A DNA stretch of 64,000 bases from Cervus elaphus. Taxonomy: Eukaryota > Chordata > Mammalia > Artiodactyla > Cervidae. The DNA is taken from the NCBI RefSeq assembly GCF_910594005.1, contig NC_057835.1, positions 50,120,001 to 50,184,000 on the forward strand. The letters run 5' to 3'. Below, one piece after another: positions 37,901-46,636 of this stretch. The stretch's first letter is position 1. Every line of letters starts with the position of its first letter. Below the pieces are notes generated by a model. It searched no databases. It was given only the letters and a program-made list of their open reading frames with translations, and was not told where the DNA came from. The position numbers and the translations under genes are program-made.

Positions 37901-38069
37901 TGACTGGTATTCTAGGTCATTTTGCAATGTGTGCAACATTATGACTCTTTCTCACTTTCCCGAATGCACAGGCCAGATTAACACTTACTGCCAGAACATC
38001 AAGGAGTTCACTGCCCAGAACTTAGGCAAACTCTTCATGGCCCAGGCTCTTCAAGAATACAACAACTAA
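22806..38069 (+). CDS. EIF3H: EIF3H, partial CDS (exons 3-8 joined, residues 97-352)
   Basis: Encodes eukaryotic translation initiation factor 3 subunit h, a component of the cytoplasmic eIF3 complex that binds the 40S ribosomal subunit and supports initiation. The six exons are 168, 100, 150, 121, 133 and 98 coding bases, 770 in all: two bases finishing codon 97, 255 sense codons and TAA. With 96 full residues upstream this gives 352, the usual mammalian length. The MPN domain continues to about residue 170. Where active JAMM/MPN+ enzymes have H-S-H, this protein reads Q121-S122-T123, so it is a catalytically dead MPN- subunit. Residues 270-290 are Gln-rich and charged. The C-terminal exon is helical-looking and ends QALQEYNN. 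The frame is intact across all junctions, so this is the intron-containing gene, not a pseudogene. Exons 1-2 and the promoter lie outside the window. Confidence 0.97.
22974..24527 (+). other. EIF3H: EIF3H intron 3
   Basis: A 1.55-kb intron with GT..AG ends. I recognise no transposable element in it, which is unusual for this repeat-rich window. The first 400 bases are pyrimidine-rich on the + strand. No RNA gene was recognised. Confidence 0.9.
24528..24627 (+). CDS. EIF3H: EIF3H exon 4
   Basis: Coding exon of 100 bases, residues 153-186, starting with the last two bases of the Asp codon (DPIKTAQGS) and ending GC before a strong GTAAGT donor. The acceptor tract is very pyrimidine-rich (tttctttctcttttctttatttgag). 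It contains the end of the MPN fold and DFSPEA, where Ser183 is the residue reported as phosphorylated in human eIF3h (established knowledge; the residue is present here). Confidence 0.95.
24628..25871 (+). other. EIF3H: EIF3H intron 4
   Basis: A 1.24-kb intron with donor GTAAGT and acceptor ctttgcag. It is AT-rich with no recognisable repeat or RNA gene. Confidence 0.9.
25872..26021 (+). CDS. EIF3H: EIF3H exon 5
   Basis: Coding exon of 150 bases, residues 186-236. The acceptor is ctttgcag and the donor AG|GTAAGC. The translation includes [20 protein letters not shown] and the charged stretch [15 protein letters not shown], expected to form the helices after the MPN domain. Residues 190 (Gly) and 196 (His) differ from the human protein as I remember it (Ala and Tyr). 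The reading frame is undisturbed. Confidence 0.95.
26210..26423 (-). mobile_element. Bov-tA SINE, antisense, with target-site duplication
   Basis: Full antisense copy from agtgaaagtgttagtctctt to gagccacgaaggaagcccag. Flanked by 13-base repeats with one mismatch (GAAGAACACCATG at 26197-26209; GAAGAGCACCATG at 26424-26436). It lies 190 bases inside EIF3H intron 5. Confidence 0.95.
26965..26985. repeat. (TA)n microsatellite
   Basis: About ten uninterrupted TA units, preceded by gtgtgtatg. Confidence 0.9.
29343..29620 (-). mobile_element. L1 3'-end fragment, antisense, next to an A18-G-T12 junction
   Basis: After a poly(T) at 29362-29373 the sequence resembles antisense mammalian L1M (accatttgaaagtaaattac, atgtgcatctcctaagaata). 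Directly before it is an A18 run, so two homopolymer tails of opposite polarity abut with one G between. Confidence 0.5.
29990..30510 (+). mobile_element. L2 LINE 3' region, sense
   Basis: L2-like order of blocks: gttatcttgctaaaactaaa, atgatcacattactcctttg, gaatagaatccagacttctg, and a tcttcacctgatcctacc segment near the end. Highly diverged. Confidence 0.55.
31110..31313 (+). mobile_element. L2 LINE, 5' piece of a split copy
   Basis: ctcaggccaggaaactggga, tcacccttgattcctctctc and the following ccatgctaactgccact match the sequence normally just upstream of the part at 32779-33334. An L1 and a BovB separate the two. Confidence 0.5.
31320..31927 (-). mobile_element. Ancient L1 (L1M-type) 3' end, antisense
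   Basis: Antisense L1 landmarks in order: gataaaattcacagaaaatg, ccattttaaccattttt, ttctgtctccgtggatttgc, tttctttcacttagtgcaat, agtagtattccatcatatgg, gagtagaattgctgggtcat, and tttccacagtggcagcacc. Confidence 0.85.
31744..31779. repeat. (TG)n/(CA)n microsatellite inside L1
   Basis: gtgtgtgtacac followed by about 12 CA units; the GT and CA arms could pair. It sits inside the L1 fragment. Confidence 0.92.
31930..32778 (-). mobile_element. BovB LINE 3' end, antisense, interrupted by another BovB piece
   Basis: RTE-type BovB with its 3' end at 31930. Translated on the minus strand it gives the C-terminal ORF remnant motifs [13 protein letters not shown] and, further in, [20 protein letters not shown] and [13 protein letters not shown], with a frame break between. 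The antisense copy is cut at 32573 by a sense BovB 3' piece and resumes at 32750 with ccagatgccgtgatcttag. 5'-truncated and non-functional. Confidence 0.92.
32574..32742 (+). mobile_element. Short BovB 3' end inserted in antisense BovB
   Basis: About 170 bases of BovB 3' end (ggagaaggggacggcagagg through gagtcggacacgactgagcg, then the ACTGA-type tail). Flanked by TGATGGG at 32567-32573 and 32743-32749. The host BovB sequence reads continuously when the insert and one copy of TGATGGG are removed. Confidence 0.9.
32779..33334 (+). mobile_element. L2 LINE, 3' piece of a split copy, with (GAAT)n end
   Basis: cacagcagccagggtggtca, gcctccatag..., agcacttgtgctttcttcc, and the terminal ggaatgaatgaatgaatg repeat that L2 elements characteristically end with. 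It continues the segment at 31110-31313. Confidence 0.7.
34087..34207 (+). CDS. EIF3H: EIF3H exon 6
   Basis: Coding exon of 121 bases, residues 236-276. The acceptor is tatatttcag; the donor CAG|GTTGGT is weaker than the others at positions +3 to +5. It encodes [20 protein letters not shown] followed by [11 protein letters not shown], a helical segment running into a polyglutamine-like stretch. It follows the longest intron in the window (8.1 kb). Confidence 0.95.
34208..36202 (+). other. EIF3H: EIF3H intron 6
   Basis: A 2.0-kb intron, AT-rich, with a TAA/TTA-rich low-complexity patch near 35.7 kb. No transposable element was recognised. Confidence 0.9.
35684..35760. repeat. AT-rich inverted-repeat patch
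   Basis: Many TAATAATAG / CTATTATTA arms in opposite orientations over about 75 bases, able to fold into hairpins. Located in EIF3H intron 6. Confidence 0.7.
36203..36335 (+). CDS. EIF3H: EIF3H exon 7
   Basis: Coding exon of 133 bases, residues 277-321, starting in phase 0 after gaattttag and ending with the first base of the Gly321 codon before GTACTG. It encodes the [13 protein letters not shown] helix and the acidic/proline-rich segment [20 protein letters not shown]. Residue 308 is His, where I remember Pro in the human protein. Confidence 0.95.
36336..37971 (+). other. EIF3H: EIF3H intron 7
   Basis: A 1.6-kb intron with an antisense L1 3'-end fragment at 37563-37858. Nothing else was recognised. 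Confidence 0.9.
37563..37858 (-). mobile_element. L1 3' UTR fragment, antisense, near the EIF3H exon 8 acceptor
   Basis: Antisense L1 3' end: tttttattgatgtatatagt, gctgtacaatagtatg, acaggtgtgcaatctagtga, tatccctgtgttgtatagc, and a pyrimidine-rich ccctcccctcttccctctc block. It ends about 113 bases upstream of exon 8. Confidence 0.75.
37972..38069 (+). CDS. EIF3H: EIF3H exon 8, coding part with stop
   Basis: Final coding exon, residues 321-352. The acceptor is gaatgcacag; two bases finish Gly321, followed by [20 protein letters not shown] and the C-terminus [11 protein letters not shown], then TAA at 38067-38069. The acceptor lies only about 110 bases downstream of an antisense L1 fragment. 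Confidence 0.96.
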
Positions 38070-38210
38070 GAGGAGGACGTTTCCAGAAAAGGACGTTAAC
38101 ATAGACTCTTGAGATCACACTGGGGCAACTCTCAGAAGAAGAACATTTGAATATTGGAAAGTCTTTCTAGCAATTAATAAAATAAAAATAAACCAATCTT
38201 GACTGCTTGC
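38070..38210 (+). other. EIF3H: EIF3H 3' UTR
   Basis: Short 3' UTR of roughly 140 bases from the stop codon to the inferred cleavage site. The end is estimated from the polyadenylation signals at 38176-38192 and the U-rich sequence from about 38205 on. No repeat element is visible inside it. Confidence 0.75.
38176..38192 (+). promoter_or_regulatory. EIF3H: Three AATAAA polyadenylation signals of EIF3H
   Basis: AATAAA occurs at 38176-38181, 38181-38186 and 38187-38192, the first two overlapping by one base. A GU/U-rich stretch (tgcttgctcatttggtttt) follows within 30 bases, as expected for a downstream element. The sequence supports one cleavage cluster near 38205-38215. Confidence 0.85.
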
Positions 38211-38671
38211 TCATTTGGTTTTAGACTATATATATATATAATATTTAGCTTCTTATTTTTGTTTTGCTTGTACCTATGTATTTCCAAAGATAAAGCAGGC
38301 TCGACCAGAAGTTTCACCAGTTCACACCTACAGGCTCCGTCACATTTGTTACCTTTTCGGTGCCACATTTCAACCACCCAGCCCAGTGCTGCTTGTCCCG
38401 CCCTGACCTCGAGGCCCTGGCACCTACTGTGAATTCTAGGACTTTGCTCCCCAGTGAGCGCGCCTGGAGCCCAGGCTTCCTGCTCCTGCCCTGGCACCCC
38501 TCATTCTCAGGCCTGGGATCGCTGGGTGTACTTCCTGTGGCTGGCTTTTCATTTCCTCAGATGATGGTTGGCCAGACCCCCATGCTCATAGGCCATTCAC
38601 TGGGCACAAGAATTTTAAAAAAAAAATCGTTTTGCTAAAGGACCATGTTTTGTATGAAAATGAAATTCATT

Positions 38672-38699
38672 CTGTGTGTGTGTGTGTGTGTGTGTGTGT
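38672..38699. repeat. (GT)n microsatellite
   Basis: About 14 uninterrupted GT units, roughly 460 bases after the EIF3H polyadenylation signals. Confidence 0.95.
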
Positions 38700-39011
38700 T
38701 TGAATTGAGGACTTCATGTTTATTTTTTTATACCATAAAATGTATTAATAATTCTGCTAATAGCAAGTTTTATGAGTCGAGCAAGAGGAATTGAGAAATA
38801 AGTACTACATTGGGAGGGAAAGGACTGTTATGATAATTTTTTGTTTGAAAGAAAATTTTTAAAAATCCTGTCATTTGTATAACACCAAAGTCAGTGAGGG
38901 TCACCAAGGTGGTGGAGGTATGCCTATGAGACTCTTGCTGTGATTTTCCCTTTGAAGACATGGCCCCTAGAAAGAAAGTCAAAAGGAATGGGTAACAGAT
39001 AAGAAGAGAAA

Positions 39012-39042
39012 TCTCCCCTCCCCCCCCCCCCCTTTTTTTTTT
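39012..39042. repeat. Poly(C)/poly(T) junction
   Basis: A C-rich run (about a dozen consecutive C) runs directly into about ten T. Prone to replication slippage and sequencing error. Confidence 0.85.
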
Positions 39043-39124
39043 TGGCAACACTGGGACCCTGGGATCAGCTGGGTTCCACCCTGGCTCTTTTCCCTTTAGT
39101 GTGCCCTTAGGCAGATTGGCCACT

Positions 39125-39328
39125 TGATATGAAGAGGTGACTCATTGGAAAAGGCCCTGATGCTGGGAAAGACTGAAGGCAAAAGGAGAAGACAGTGGCA
39201 GAGGATGAGACGGTTGGATGGCATCACCGACACAAGTCTGAACAAACTCTGGGAGGTGGTGAAGGACAGGGAAGCCTGCAGTCCATGGGGTTGCGAAGAG
39301 TTGGACACTGCTTAGCGACTGAACAACA
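39125..39328 (+). mobile_element. BovB 3' end, sense
   Basis: gactcattggaaaaggccct, gatgctgggaaagactgaag, cagaggatgagacggttgga, then a diverged 3' end with gagttggacactgcttagcg and a short tail. Confidence 0.9.
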
Positions 39329-40897
39329 GCATAGACAGGTTGCGCCTGACTCTCCTTGTCCAGAGGAGATGAGAGAAGGAGACAGGTGTGTTACTTGCAG
39401 AGTGGTGTGAGCACTTGTGGATTTGTGGGGAGCCGTGGTAGGTGTGGAGCAGCGTCAGTGTGAGCTGTGACCAAGGGTGTGCTCCGGGGCTCTCCATTGA
39501 GGATATTGGGTTTTTCCTCACATGTAATTTGTTTTCCTAGGATCCATTCCTAGAAGCAGACTTACTGGTCAAAGGGTATATACAATTTGGAGGCTTTTTA
39601 TTGCCATGTTACCTTCAGGAGCATTATACTGCTTTGCAGTCCTTCCATGGTGATTCCTTATTTGAGTGAGCATGTATTTGAGTTTGACTGTTAGGCAGAG
39701 GGGATTATTGATAGAGCCAGTCCCTGCCTTTGTGGGTGGTAGACTGTTGGTTCTTTTCCCGAATTCTTGTTGTCTAGATTTAGAATTTCCTTGTGAATAA
39801 AAACAAAGCGGCCTTGAAGTATCAGAGAGCAAACTAAAAAGAAGGAAATTTGGTTCCAACATAGTCTTATGTCATGTTTCCCTCGTGGCATATGGTTAAC
39901 AGGATTCATTCATTCATTATTGTATTTTCTAAAGATGGGAATCTTTCTGAAATTCTGTATGACTATTTAGGTGCCCATAACTCAGTAATATGTGAGCATA
40001 TACTTAACAGAAGATTTCAGTAGTTTTTGAGTTAGGAATTACTGTAGTGGGAAAAACTGTTTAGGAAAACATGTCAATGGAAATTAAATCTCTGCAGTAT
40101 GTAGTGTTAGGGAGTAGCTTCTGTTCGGCATTTGATTTGAGTGCTATATTCTGACATTTTTCAGGAACAAATACATGTGGTTCATCTTCTATAAATATTT
40201 GCAGTTTCTTCAAGTTGAAATGAAAAAAGCTCATAAACTGAGTACCAGGTCTAATAAATCATTCACTTACCCAAGAACAAAAAGAACAGAAAAAGCTAAC
40301 ATGTTAATCAATGGAAAATTAAATGTTATAAGCTAAGAAAAGCAAAAGCTGTTTGATATTAACCCCATAATCACAGATAATGTTTTATAAGTCTCTAGAA
40401 AAAGTAGCATTTTTCTTAAAAAATGCCCAATAAAATCTTTTAGCCTGCCCAAAATACCTTGTCCTTTTAAAATGGGGGTAAAACTAAAAGAACTTTCTTC
40501 CTTTTTTGAAGCTTGGAAATGGAGATGGAGATGTGGTTATCTAATGTTAACCTCATTAAAGAGCTCATGTACAGTAATTTCTCATGTACACCATCTAAAT
40601 ATTTAAATTTTAGTGTCTTCTAAAATGTTGCTACACTGTTCACAGTATGTTTTTATAACTTTCTTTGGAAAACCTATGTCAACTTTACTTTCAGACCATG
40701 CTGGCATTAAAGTCTGGTGTGGATATGAGAATGTCATGAAATAATTTTTTACTTAAGCTGTAAATTCCATCTTACAGTAAACATTTCTCATTCAAATTAA
40801 ATATGTAATATACCATTCATCAATTTTCTCATTAGGCATCTTTCTCTACTATCATTCTATCAGAGATGGGGCTGATAATACTCAAATTGGATCAAGA

Positions 40898-41090
40898 TGA
40901 GGCTTCCCTGGTGGCTTGGCTGGTAAAGAATCCACCTGCAGTGTGGGAGACTTGGGTTTGATCCCTGGGTTAAGAAGATGCCCTGGAGAAGGGAAAGGCT
41001 ACCCGTTCCAGTATTCAGGCCTGGAGAATTTCGTGGACTAAATCCATGGGGTCGCAGAGTCGGACATGACTGTGTGACTTTTAACTTTTC
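40898..41090 (+). mobile_element. Bov-tA SINE, sense, with internal deletion
   Basis: Head ggcttccctggtggcttggc, B box gggtttgatccctgggtta, then gcctggagaatttcgtggac joined directly to atccatggggtcgcagagtc, missing the acagaggagcctgg block. Confidence 0.93.
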
Positions 41091-41536
41091 AAATGCTTAT
41101 TAGGGCTTATTTTAGTAAACAACTTAAGTGTCCATCTGTAGAGAGCATGACCGAGTCGTCATTGCCAGCAGAGGATTCCTTCTTTATTTGGCATGTATGG
41201 AAGGGGTGGTCAATAGGTATTTAATGAAGGGGAGGCTGAAGATCTGAGTCTATCGGTGTTAACAAAGACAGGAGGAGCAATGAATGATTTCTGCTTCCTG
41301 TAGCCTGAGAATGTGCTGTGGAGAAGTTCGAACCTGCTTATCTGGCAGTGACTCCCAGAGTGGAGTGTGAGCCTCTGGACCGATTGGGACAGAGATTGAT
41401 GTGACTCATTGGGGTAGAAAAGGGGGCCTGGGGGGCCAGAACTGTTGGGAGATTACTGATTGTGGAAGCAAACAGCTGTGGCCTAACACCTGTTGCCTTG
41501 AGCTTCCTTACTACATAGATGCACACTCCCTATGTG

Positions 41537-41761
41537 TGTGCACGCTGAGTCCCTTCAGTTGTGTCTGACTCTTTGTGCCCATATGGACTGTTGTCCGCCA
41601 GGCTCCTCTGTCCCTGGGATTCTCCAGGCAAGAATACGGGGAGTGGATTGCCATGCCCTCCTCCAGGGGATCCTCCCAACCCGGGGATCAAACCCAGGTC
41701 TCTTAAGTCTCCTGCATTAGCAGGTGAGTTCTTTACCGCTAGTGCCACCTGGGAAGTCCCC
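41537..41761 (-). mobile_element. Bov-tA SINE, antisense, subtype with long tRNA arm
   Basis: Full antisense copy from tgtgcacgctgagtcccttc to gtgccacctgggaagtcccc. Like the copies at 50668 and 61338 it carries an extended segment (tcttaagtctcctgcattag), marking a Bov-tA subtype. Confidence 0.94.
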
Positions 41762-42237
41762 AGACGCATCTTAAGCCTGCTTGGCTCTGCAGTGCAACCC
41801 GCGATGGCTGTGCTGAAACCTCAGTCATGATTTTAGGAATACCGTCCCTGTATGTGGAACGGTTTCAAAGAGCCTCACCCCCAACTTGCAGAGTCTGGCC
41901 CTTTCTATGAGGATTTGGTCTGTCCCAGATAACTCTTTAAATACCTACGTCCTTCTTGTTCTCAGAGGCTGTTAAGCTGTCACATGAACTCAGGTGATCA
42001 GTTTAATAGAATTGCCGTTTGATTTGGTGCACTTGATTTTGAGGAAAACTGCATTTTTTTTTTTTTTACAACTATGAGGTAGGCAGCCCATTTTCAATCT
42101 TCATTAAATCAATGGCCAGCAGACTACCAAAGACTGGGTGCAGCCTCAGAACCTCACTAACGTAAGTATTGCAAGGAGCCTTTGTGAGTTAAGGGGATGG
42201 CAGTGGGATGCTGAATCCATGCTTACTGTAAGACCTG

Positions 42238-42290
42238 TACTCAGTTCAGTCGCTCAGTCGTGTCCAACGGTTTGTGAACCTGTGGACTTG
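42238..42290 (-). mobile_element. Short BovA/BovB 3'-end fragment, antisense
   Basis: Only the terminal block (actcagttcagtcgctcagt, cgtgtccaacggtttgtgaa) is present, about 50 bases. Confidence 0.8.
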
Positions 42291-45200
42291 TTGGACTAAA
42301 TGCAGCCTATGAACAGATAAAGTTTCTTTCCATGTGCCTTCTCCCCTACCAACCCCTCTAATTCTTAATTCTAAAGAATATGTAATACCCGGATGCTGTA
42401 CTGTGAAGAAACATTAAAATGATTTTTCTCCTGTTTTAATCCAAAAATTGCTGTTTTCGCATTTGGACAAAAGTAAAGGACCACTTCATCAGACCCTTAA
42501 CAATGCAGGGTGTCCGATTTCCAAGTGGCCTTCTTTACAGTTGATTGCAGTAGGAAAATATTCTTATTGCTTCTAGCATTTGTGTCAACCTCAAGGCATA
42601 AACCCAGATGTCACTTTTATTTCCTTCAGTAATATTTTTTTTCGTTGACCCTTTTCCAGGGCACAGCCATTTCTGGCATCTTCCATCTTCCTTTGTAAAC
42701 CTGAAGGCAAAGGATTTGTTTAACTTTCAGCAGTGTTTACTGCTCCTGACGGTAAATGGTCCTTGCCTTTTCTTCTTGGGCCGGAGTCGTCCTCTTGCCA
42801 ACGTTTTACTTTGTATGTATTGGAAACTGTTCTTATTTTGTCAGATCCCCTGGGTAATCTTTCCCCACCTTTGTTTATCTTGTCATTTGGCTTTCACTTT
42901 CTTAACCCATTCCTAGACTCAATCTGCTTCTGATGCTTTGGTTTTGATTTTTGCTGTTCTCTGTTTTGAGGCTTTTAAATTACACTTCATTCTTAAAGAT
43001 TTTAATTTTTTTTCCCCCAATGGAATCATGCATCTCTGAATGTCATAATTCTCCAGTCAGGCAAGTGTCCCAGTAACCTCATCTCCTGGATCAAAATGGT
43101 GAGCGTCTATTTTTCTCGTTGATGCGTGCAGCCACCATTACTGCTAATGAAAGGTCTTCATGTGCATTAAGGGGAAACTAGGCCTCTAATGAGATACAGA
43201 GAGGAATTACAGCTGATGATTCCCACTTCTTGCCCACTGTACTATAACACAAATGCACTCTCAGGAGGCAGTGGGCTTAAGAAATACAAAAATGCATGTG
43301 CTGCCTACACAAGATACCTAGTCTGGTCTTAGTCGTTGGGTGGTGGTGTTTTGGCTTCCAGTCCCTCTGATATTCCATGCCTGCCTGTCTGGAAGTGAAA
43401 GCCCCAGACACGTAGAAAAAGAAGTGAATAGATGAATGACATCGCATTTGAAACAGCTTTTAAAACCATTTCTTATGTTAATACATTGCTTTACAGTTTG
43501 CAAAGTACTTGTTCTTATGTTTTCTAGTTTGGGATAGGAATGGTGTACAAATGTGTTATGAAGCCAAGTGTATCTGGTACATGGTAGTTTTTGCTCAGGG
43601 ATGTTGAAATCAAGCTTGAAAAAGGTGGGATTCGTTAAAGCTCACATACTCCTAGGTGGCAGGACCAGCACTGGAGCTCAGGTCTTAAGTTCTCTCGTGA
43701 GTACTTGGCATAACCTCTTTGCTCAGCACAACACTAGGAAAATCGTTCTCAACTCACACAACTTCCCGCTTGTATGATATCTTCACTTCTGCTGTGGTAA
43801 GCCTTCTCTCCCCTTCTTCCACCAATTTTGGGGAACTGTTTCCCCCTAATTTAGCCCATCCCCTAAATTCGTAGGATCCCAGTGGTGAACCCCCAACATC
43901 CTTATAGGGTGGACACATCACCCAATTAGTGATTCTTTTCTGGTAAATAGTAATTGAGATTAAGGGATTCTAATGTCCATTTGGGCTCATTTCTTCACAA
44001 GGGACTATCTAACCTCTTGTTAAACATTTTGTAGCATAGGTTACAAAATGGTGAGTAGCAGAGAGGAGCTTAGGGGGAAGAAGCAGAAAGGTACAGAGGT
44101 GGGGAGAGCTTCCAAGTTCCTAACACTTGGATTTTCTATTTCCAGTCCTTTTCTGAAGCCTGTTTGTATTCCTGCCCTTGGGTCTTAGAAAAACACTTTT
44201 GAATCTTCTTAATAACACTGCCTTTTTTCCCCCCTTCAAATTTGAGTTGGTTTCTGTTGCTTTTAACCTCAAAATACCTAATCCAACTCGTGTATATACC
44301 AAGGCTTATTTGCTATTAGGCCTTAGTGGGTTTGAGAATGCCTTGCGAGGTAAGAGAGGAATCAAAGTTCCTTTGCAGATACATTAATGATATTCTAGAA
44401 CAGGAGGGAACCCAGCCTGAGCTGTTGGCCACCTCACACACTCATATTTACCGATGAGGAAACAGGCTGCAAGAGCTTTAAATATTGTTTCCAAAATAGC
44501 CTAGATCATTCACTCTTCTCTTGTATTATTCTGTGTCTCAGCATTTTTAAAAGAGCTTGAGTGTTAAGTATTGTCCCTTCAGGTTCCCACCTTTCTGTTT
44601 TTGAGATGCTCTCTGATGCCTGGTGGAGTTGAGGTGTGTCCTCTGAAGCATTTGGAGCACTATGACCACACATTTCGAGAAAGAGCAAGATGTTAGGGGC
44701 TAATTCAAAACCTTTGATAACTATCTTTCCGCTACCCTGACTGTTCCAGCTCGGAAGAGGATGGCAGAGGTGAGGTTTTGCCTCTCTGCTGGAGATGAGC
44801 GGTGGAAACAGGTGGCCGGGGATCCTAAATTTGGTCTGAAATGAAAACACTTCAAGCAAACAAAATTAAGTTAGATTCTTTTGACAGTGAAATATTTCTT
44901 TAGAGATGCAGATGTCAGTCTTATTAAAAGTACAAATCAGCAATAGAAAAGCATACTTGACGGGGCGTGTGTGTGTGTGTTTTAAACACACAGACATGTT
45001 GGAATGCCACAACTTACCTTTGCTTTTGCCTTCAGATCTTAGGGTGAAATGGCCTGTGGAGACCACTCCCTCTTCCTCCCATACTTAAGGGAGAGCAGGG
45101 AACTGGAGCAATTTGTTGGAAACAAAGACATTTGCATTTGTGATGTTCATGTCATTCTGCTGCTGCTTCTGTGAATTCACAAATGTACAGAAATTCAGAA

Positions 45201-45609
45201 ATCATCTGGGGTAAGGGAAGGAGAAAGGGAAGGTGTTGATCTTGCATTTTGACGAAGCCCTGATGTGACACATCTCAGATGACAATGTCCCATCTTGCGT
45301 GCACTGACTGCGGCAACTATGGGCTGCTCTGCTGAAAAGAATCAGAGGCTGGCCATGCAAATCCTCCATAGCTTCCAAATATATTTAGCGTGAGCAGTAA
45401 ATCACTGCTCCCAATTTAAGCACACTCGGACAAAATGATGATTATTTTTCTCCTGATGCTCTTACGTCCTGGATGCCTGCTTCGTTAGCTTTTGGAAGAA
45501 AAGTCAACCAGCCAACCAATTCAGAGTGGCGTTTTCCTTTAAAAGAATTGACTGCTGCTTACTCCGTCAGTTCAGCTCTTCTGCGTCTCTCTTTGTGTCT
45601 AACTTTTTT

Positions 45610-45935
45610 GTTCAGTTGCTCAGTCATGTCTGCAGAACGCCAGGCTTCCCTGTCCTTAACCATCTCCTGGAGTTTGCTCAAACTCATGTCCATTGAGTCA
45701 GTGATGCCACCCAGCCATCTCATCATCTGTCATCCCCTTCTGCCTTCAGTCTTTCCCAGCATCAGGGTCTTTTCCAATGAGTTGGCTCTTCACATCAGGT
45801 GGCCAAAGTATTGGAGGTTTAGCTTCAGCATCAGTCCTTCCAATAAACATTCAGGGTTGATTTCCTTTAAGATTGACTGGTTTGATCTCCTTGCAGTCCA
45901 AGGGACTCTCAAGAGTCTTTTCCAGCACCACAGGC
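45610..45935 (-). mobile_element. BovB LINE 3' end, antisense
   Basis: ttgttcagttgctcagtcat through tctcaagagtcttttccagc. On the minus strand it translates to the BovB C-terminal remnant [20 protein letters not shown]. About 325 bases, 5'-truncated; a small internal deletion lies near the 3' end. Confidence 0.92.
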
Positions 45936-46164
45936 AAGTAGGTTTTAGCGTTATCAATGGAGCATCGCTGTGGGATGAAAGTAGAATCACAAACTTGCAC
46001 TTTGCACATGGTGACTGCTGCGTGTTTTCCTCTGTACTGTACATCTTAACGTTGCAGCACTTTCTGGTGGTCATTCAGCAGACAGAGGTGTAGCACTTGG
46101 TGCTCGACCCTGGGGCTGGAATTGCAGGCAGTCCTGACCCTAAGGGACTTAGCCATGGGCAACA

Positions 46165-46332
46165 GTTCCCTAAAGTGTAGTCCCTAGAGGAGCATCACCT
46201 GTGAGGTTGTCAGAAATGCAAATTTGCAGGCCTCCCGCCAGATTTAGGAATCAGGAGTTCTGAGGGTGGAGCTGAACTGGTGTTTTAACAAGCATCCAGG
46301 GGCTTCAGAGTCTTGTGAAAGATTGCTCTGGA
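46165..46332 (-). mobile_element. MER5-type hAT DNA transposon fossil, antisense
   Basis: agtccctagaggagcatcac, gtcagaaatgcaaatttgca, ggaatcaggagttctgaggg and ctggtgttttaacaagcatc match the reverse complement of MER5A/B landmarks. Non-autonomous and ancient. Confidence 0.7.
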
Positions 46333-46333
46333 A

Positions 46334-46390
46334 CAGTGGCGGCTGAATCTGGCTGTGTCATTATCGCCTGGGGAATTTAAATTCAGGTCT
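46334..46390 (+). mobile_element. hAT-type (MER20/MER5-like) end fragment, sense
   Basis: cagtggcggctgaatctggc followed by a cgcctggggaatttaaa block resembles the 5' end of MER20/MER5-class elements. It abuts the antisense MER5 copy. Confidence 0.5.
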
Positions 46391-46566
46391 GAAATAGGCC
46401 TGGAGAACTTTTTTTTACGATGATTTTGGGAAGAAGTAATGCAATAAATTTAGAGTGGCCACCTTTTTTTAGAGGTTAAGAGTAATAGTCGTGTCAGGTC
46501 CTGGAGAAGGATTCTGGACATAGCAGAGAGAAGCCAAGCCTGCAGGCATGCTTGGCCAGAACCAGC

Positions 46567-46636
46567 AGAGGGGAAGGTGGGAGAGAAGGGGAAGGAAGTG
46601 GTGGGGGACAAGGAGGAAGGGGGATGGAGAAAACAG
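46567..46636. repeat. Purine-rich (GGA-rich) tract
   Basis: About 70 bases almost entirely G and A on the + strand. Similar purine tracts occur at about 53492-53550 and 60180-60300. Confidence 0.7.

Noticed and set aside
45473..46093. The longest open reading frame (206 codons, + strand)
   Set aside because: Most of it is the antisense of a BovB 3' end (45610-45935) plus flanking non-coding DNA. It has no recognisable protein domain.
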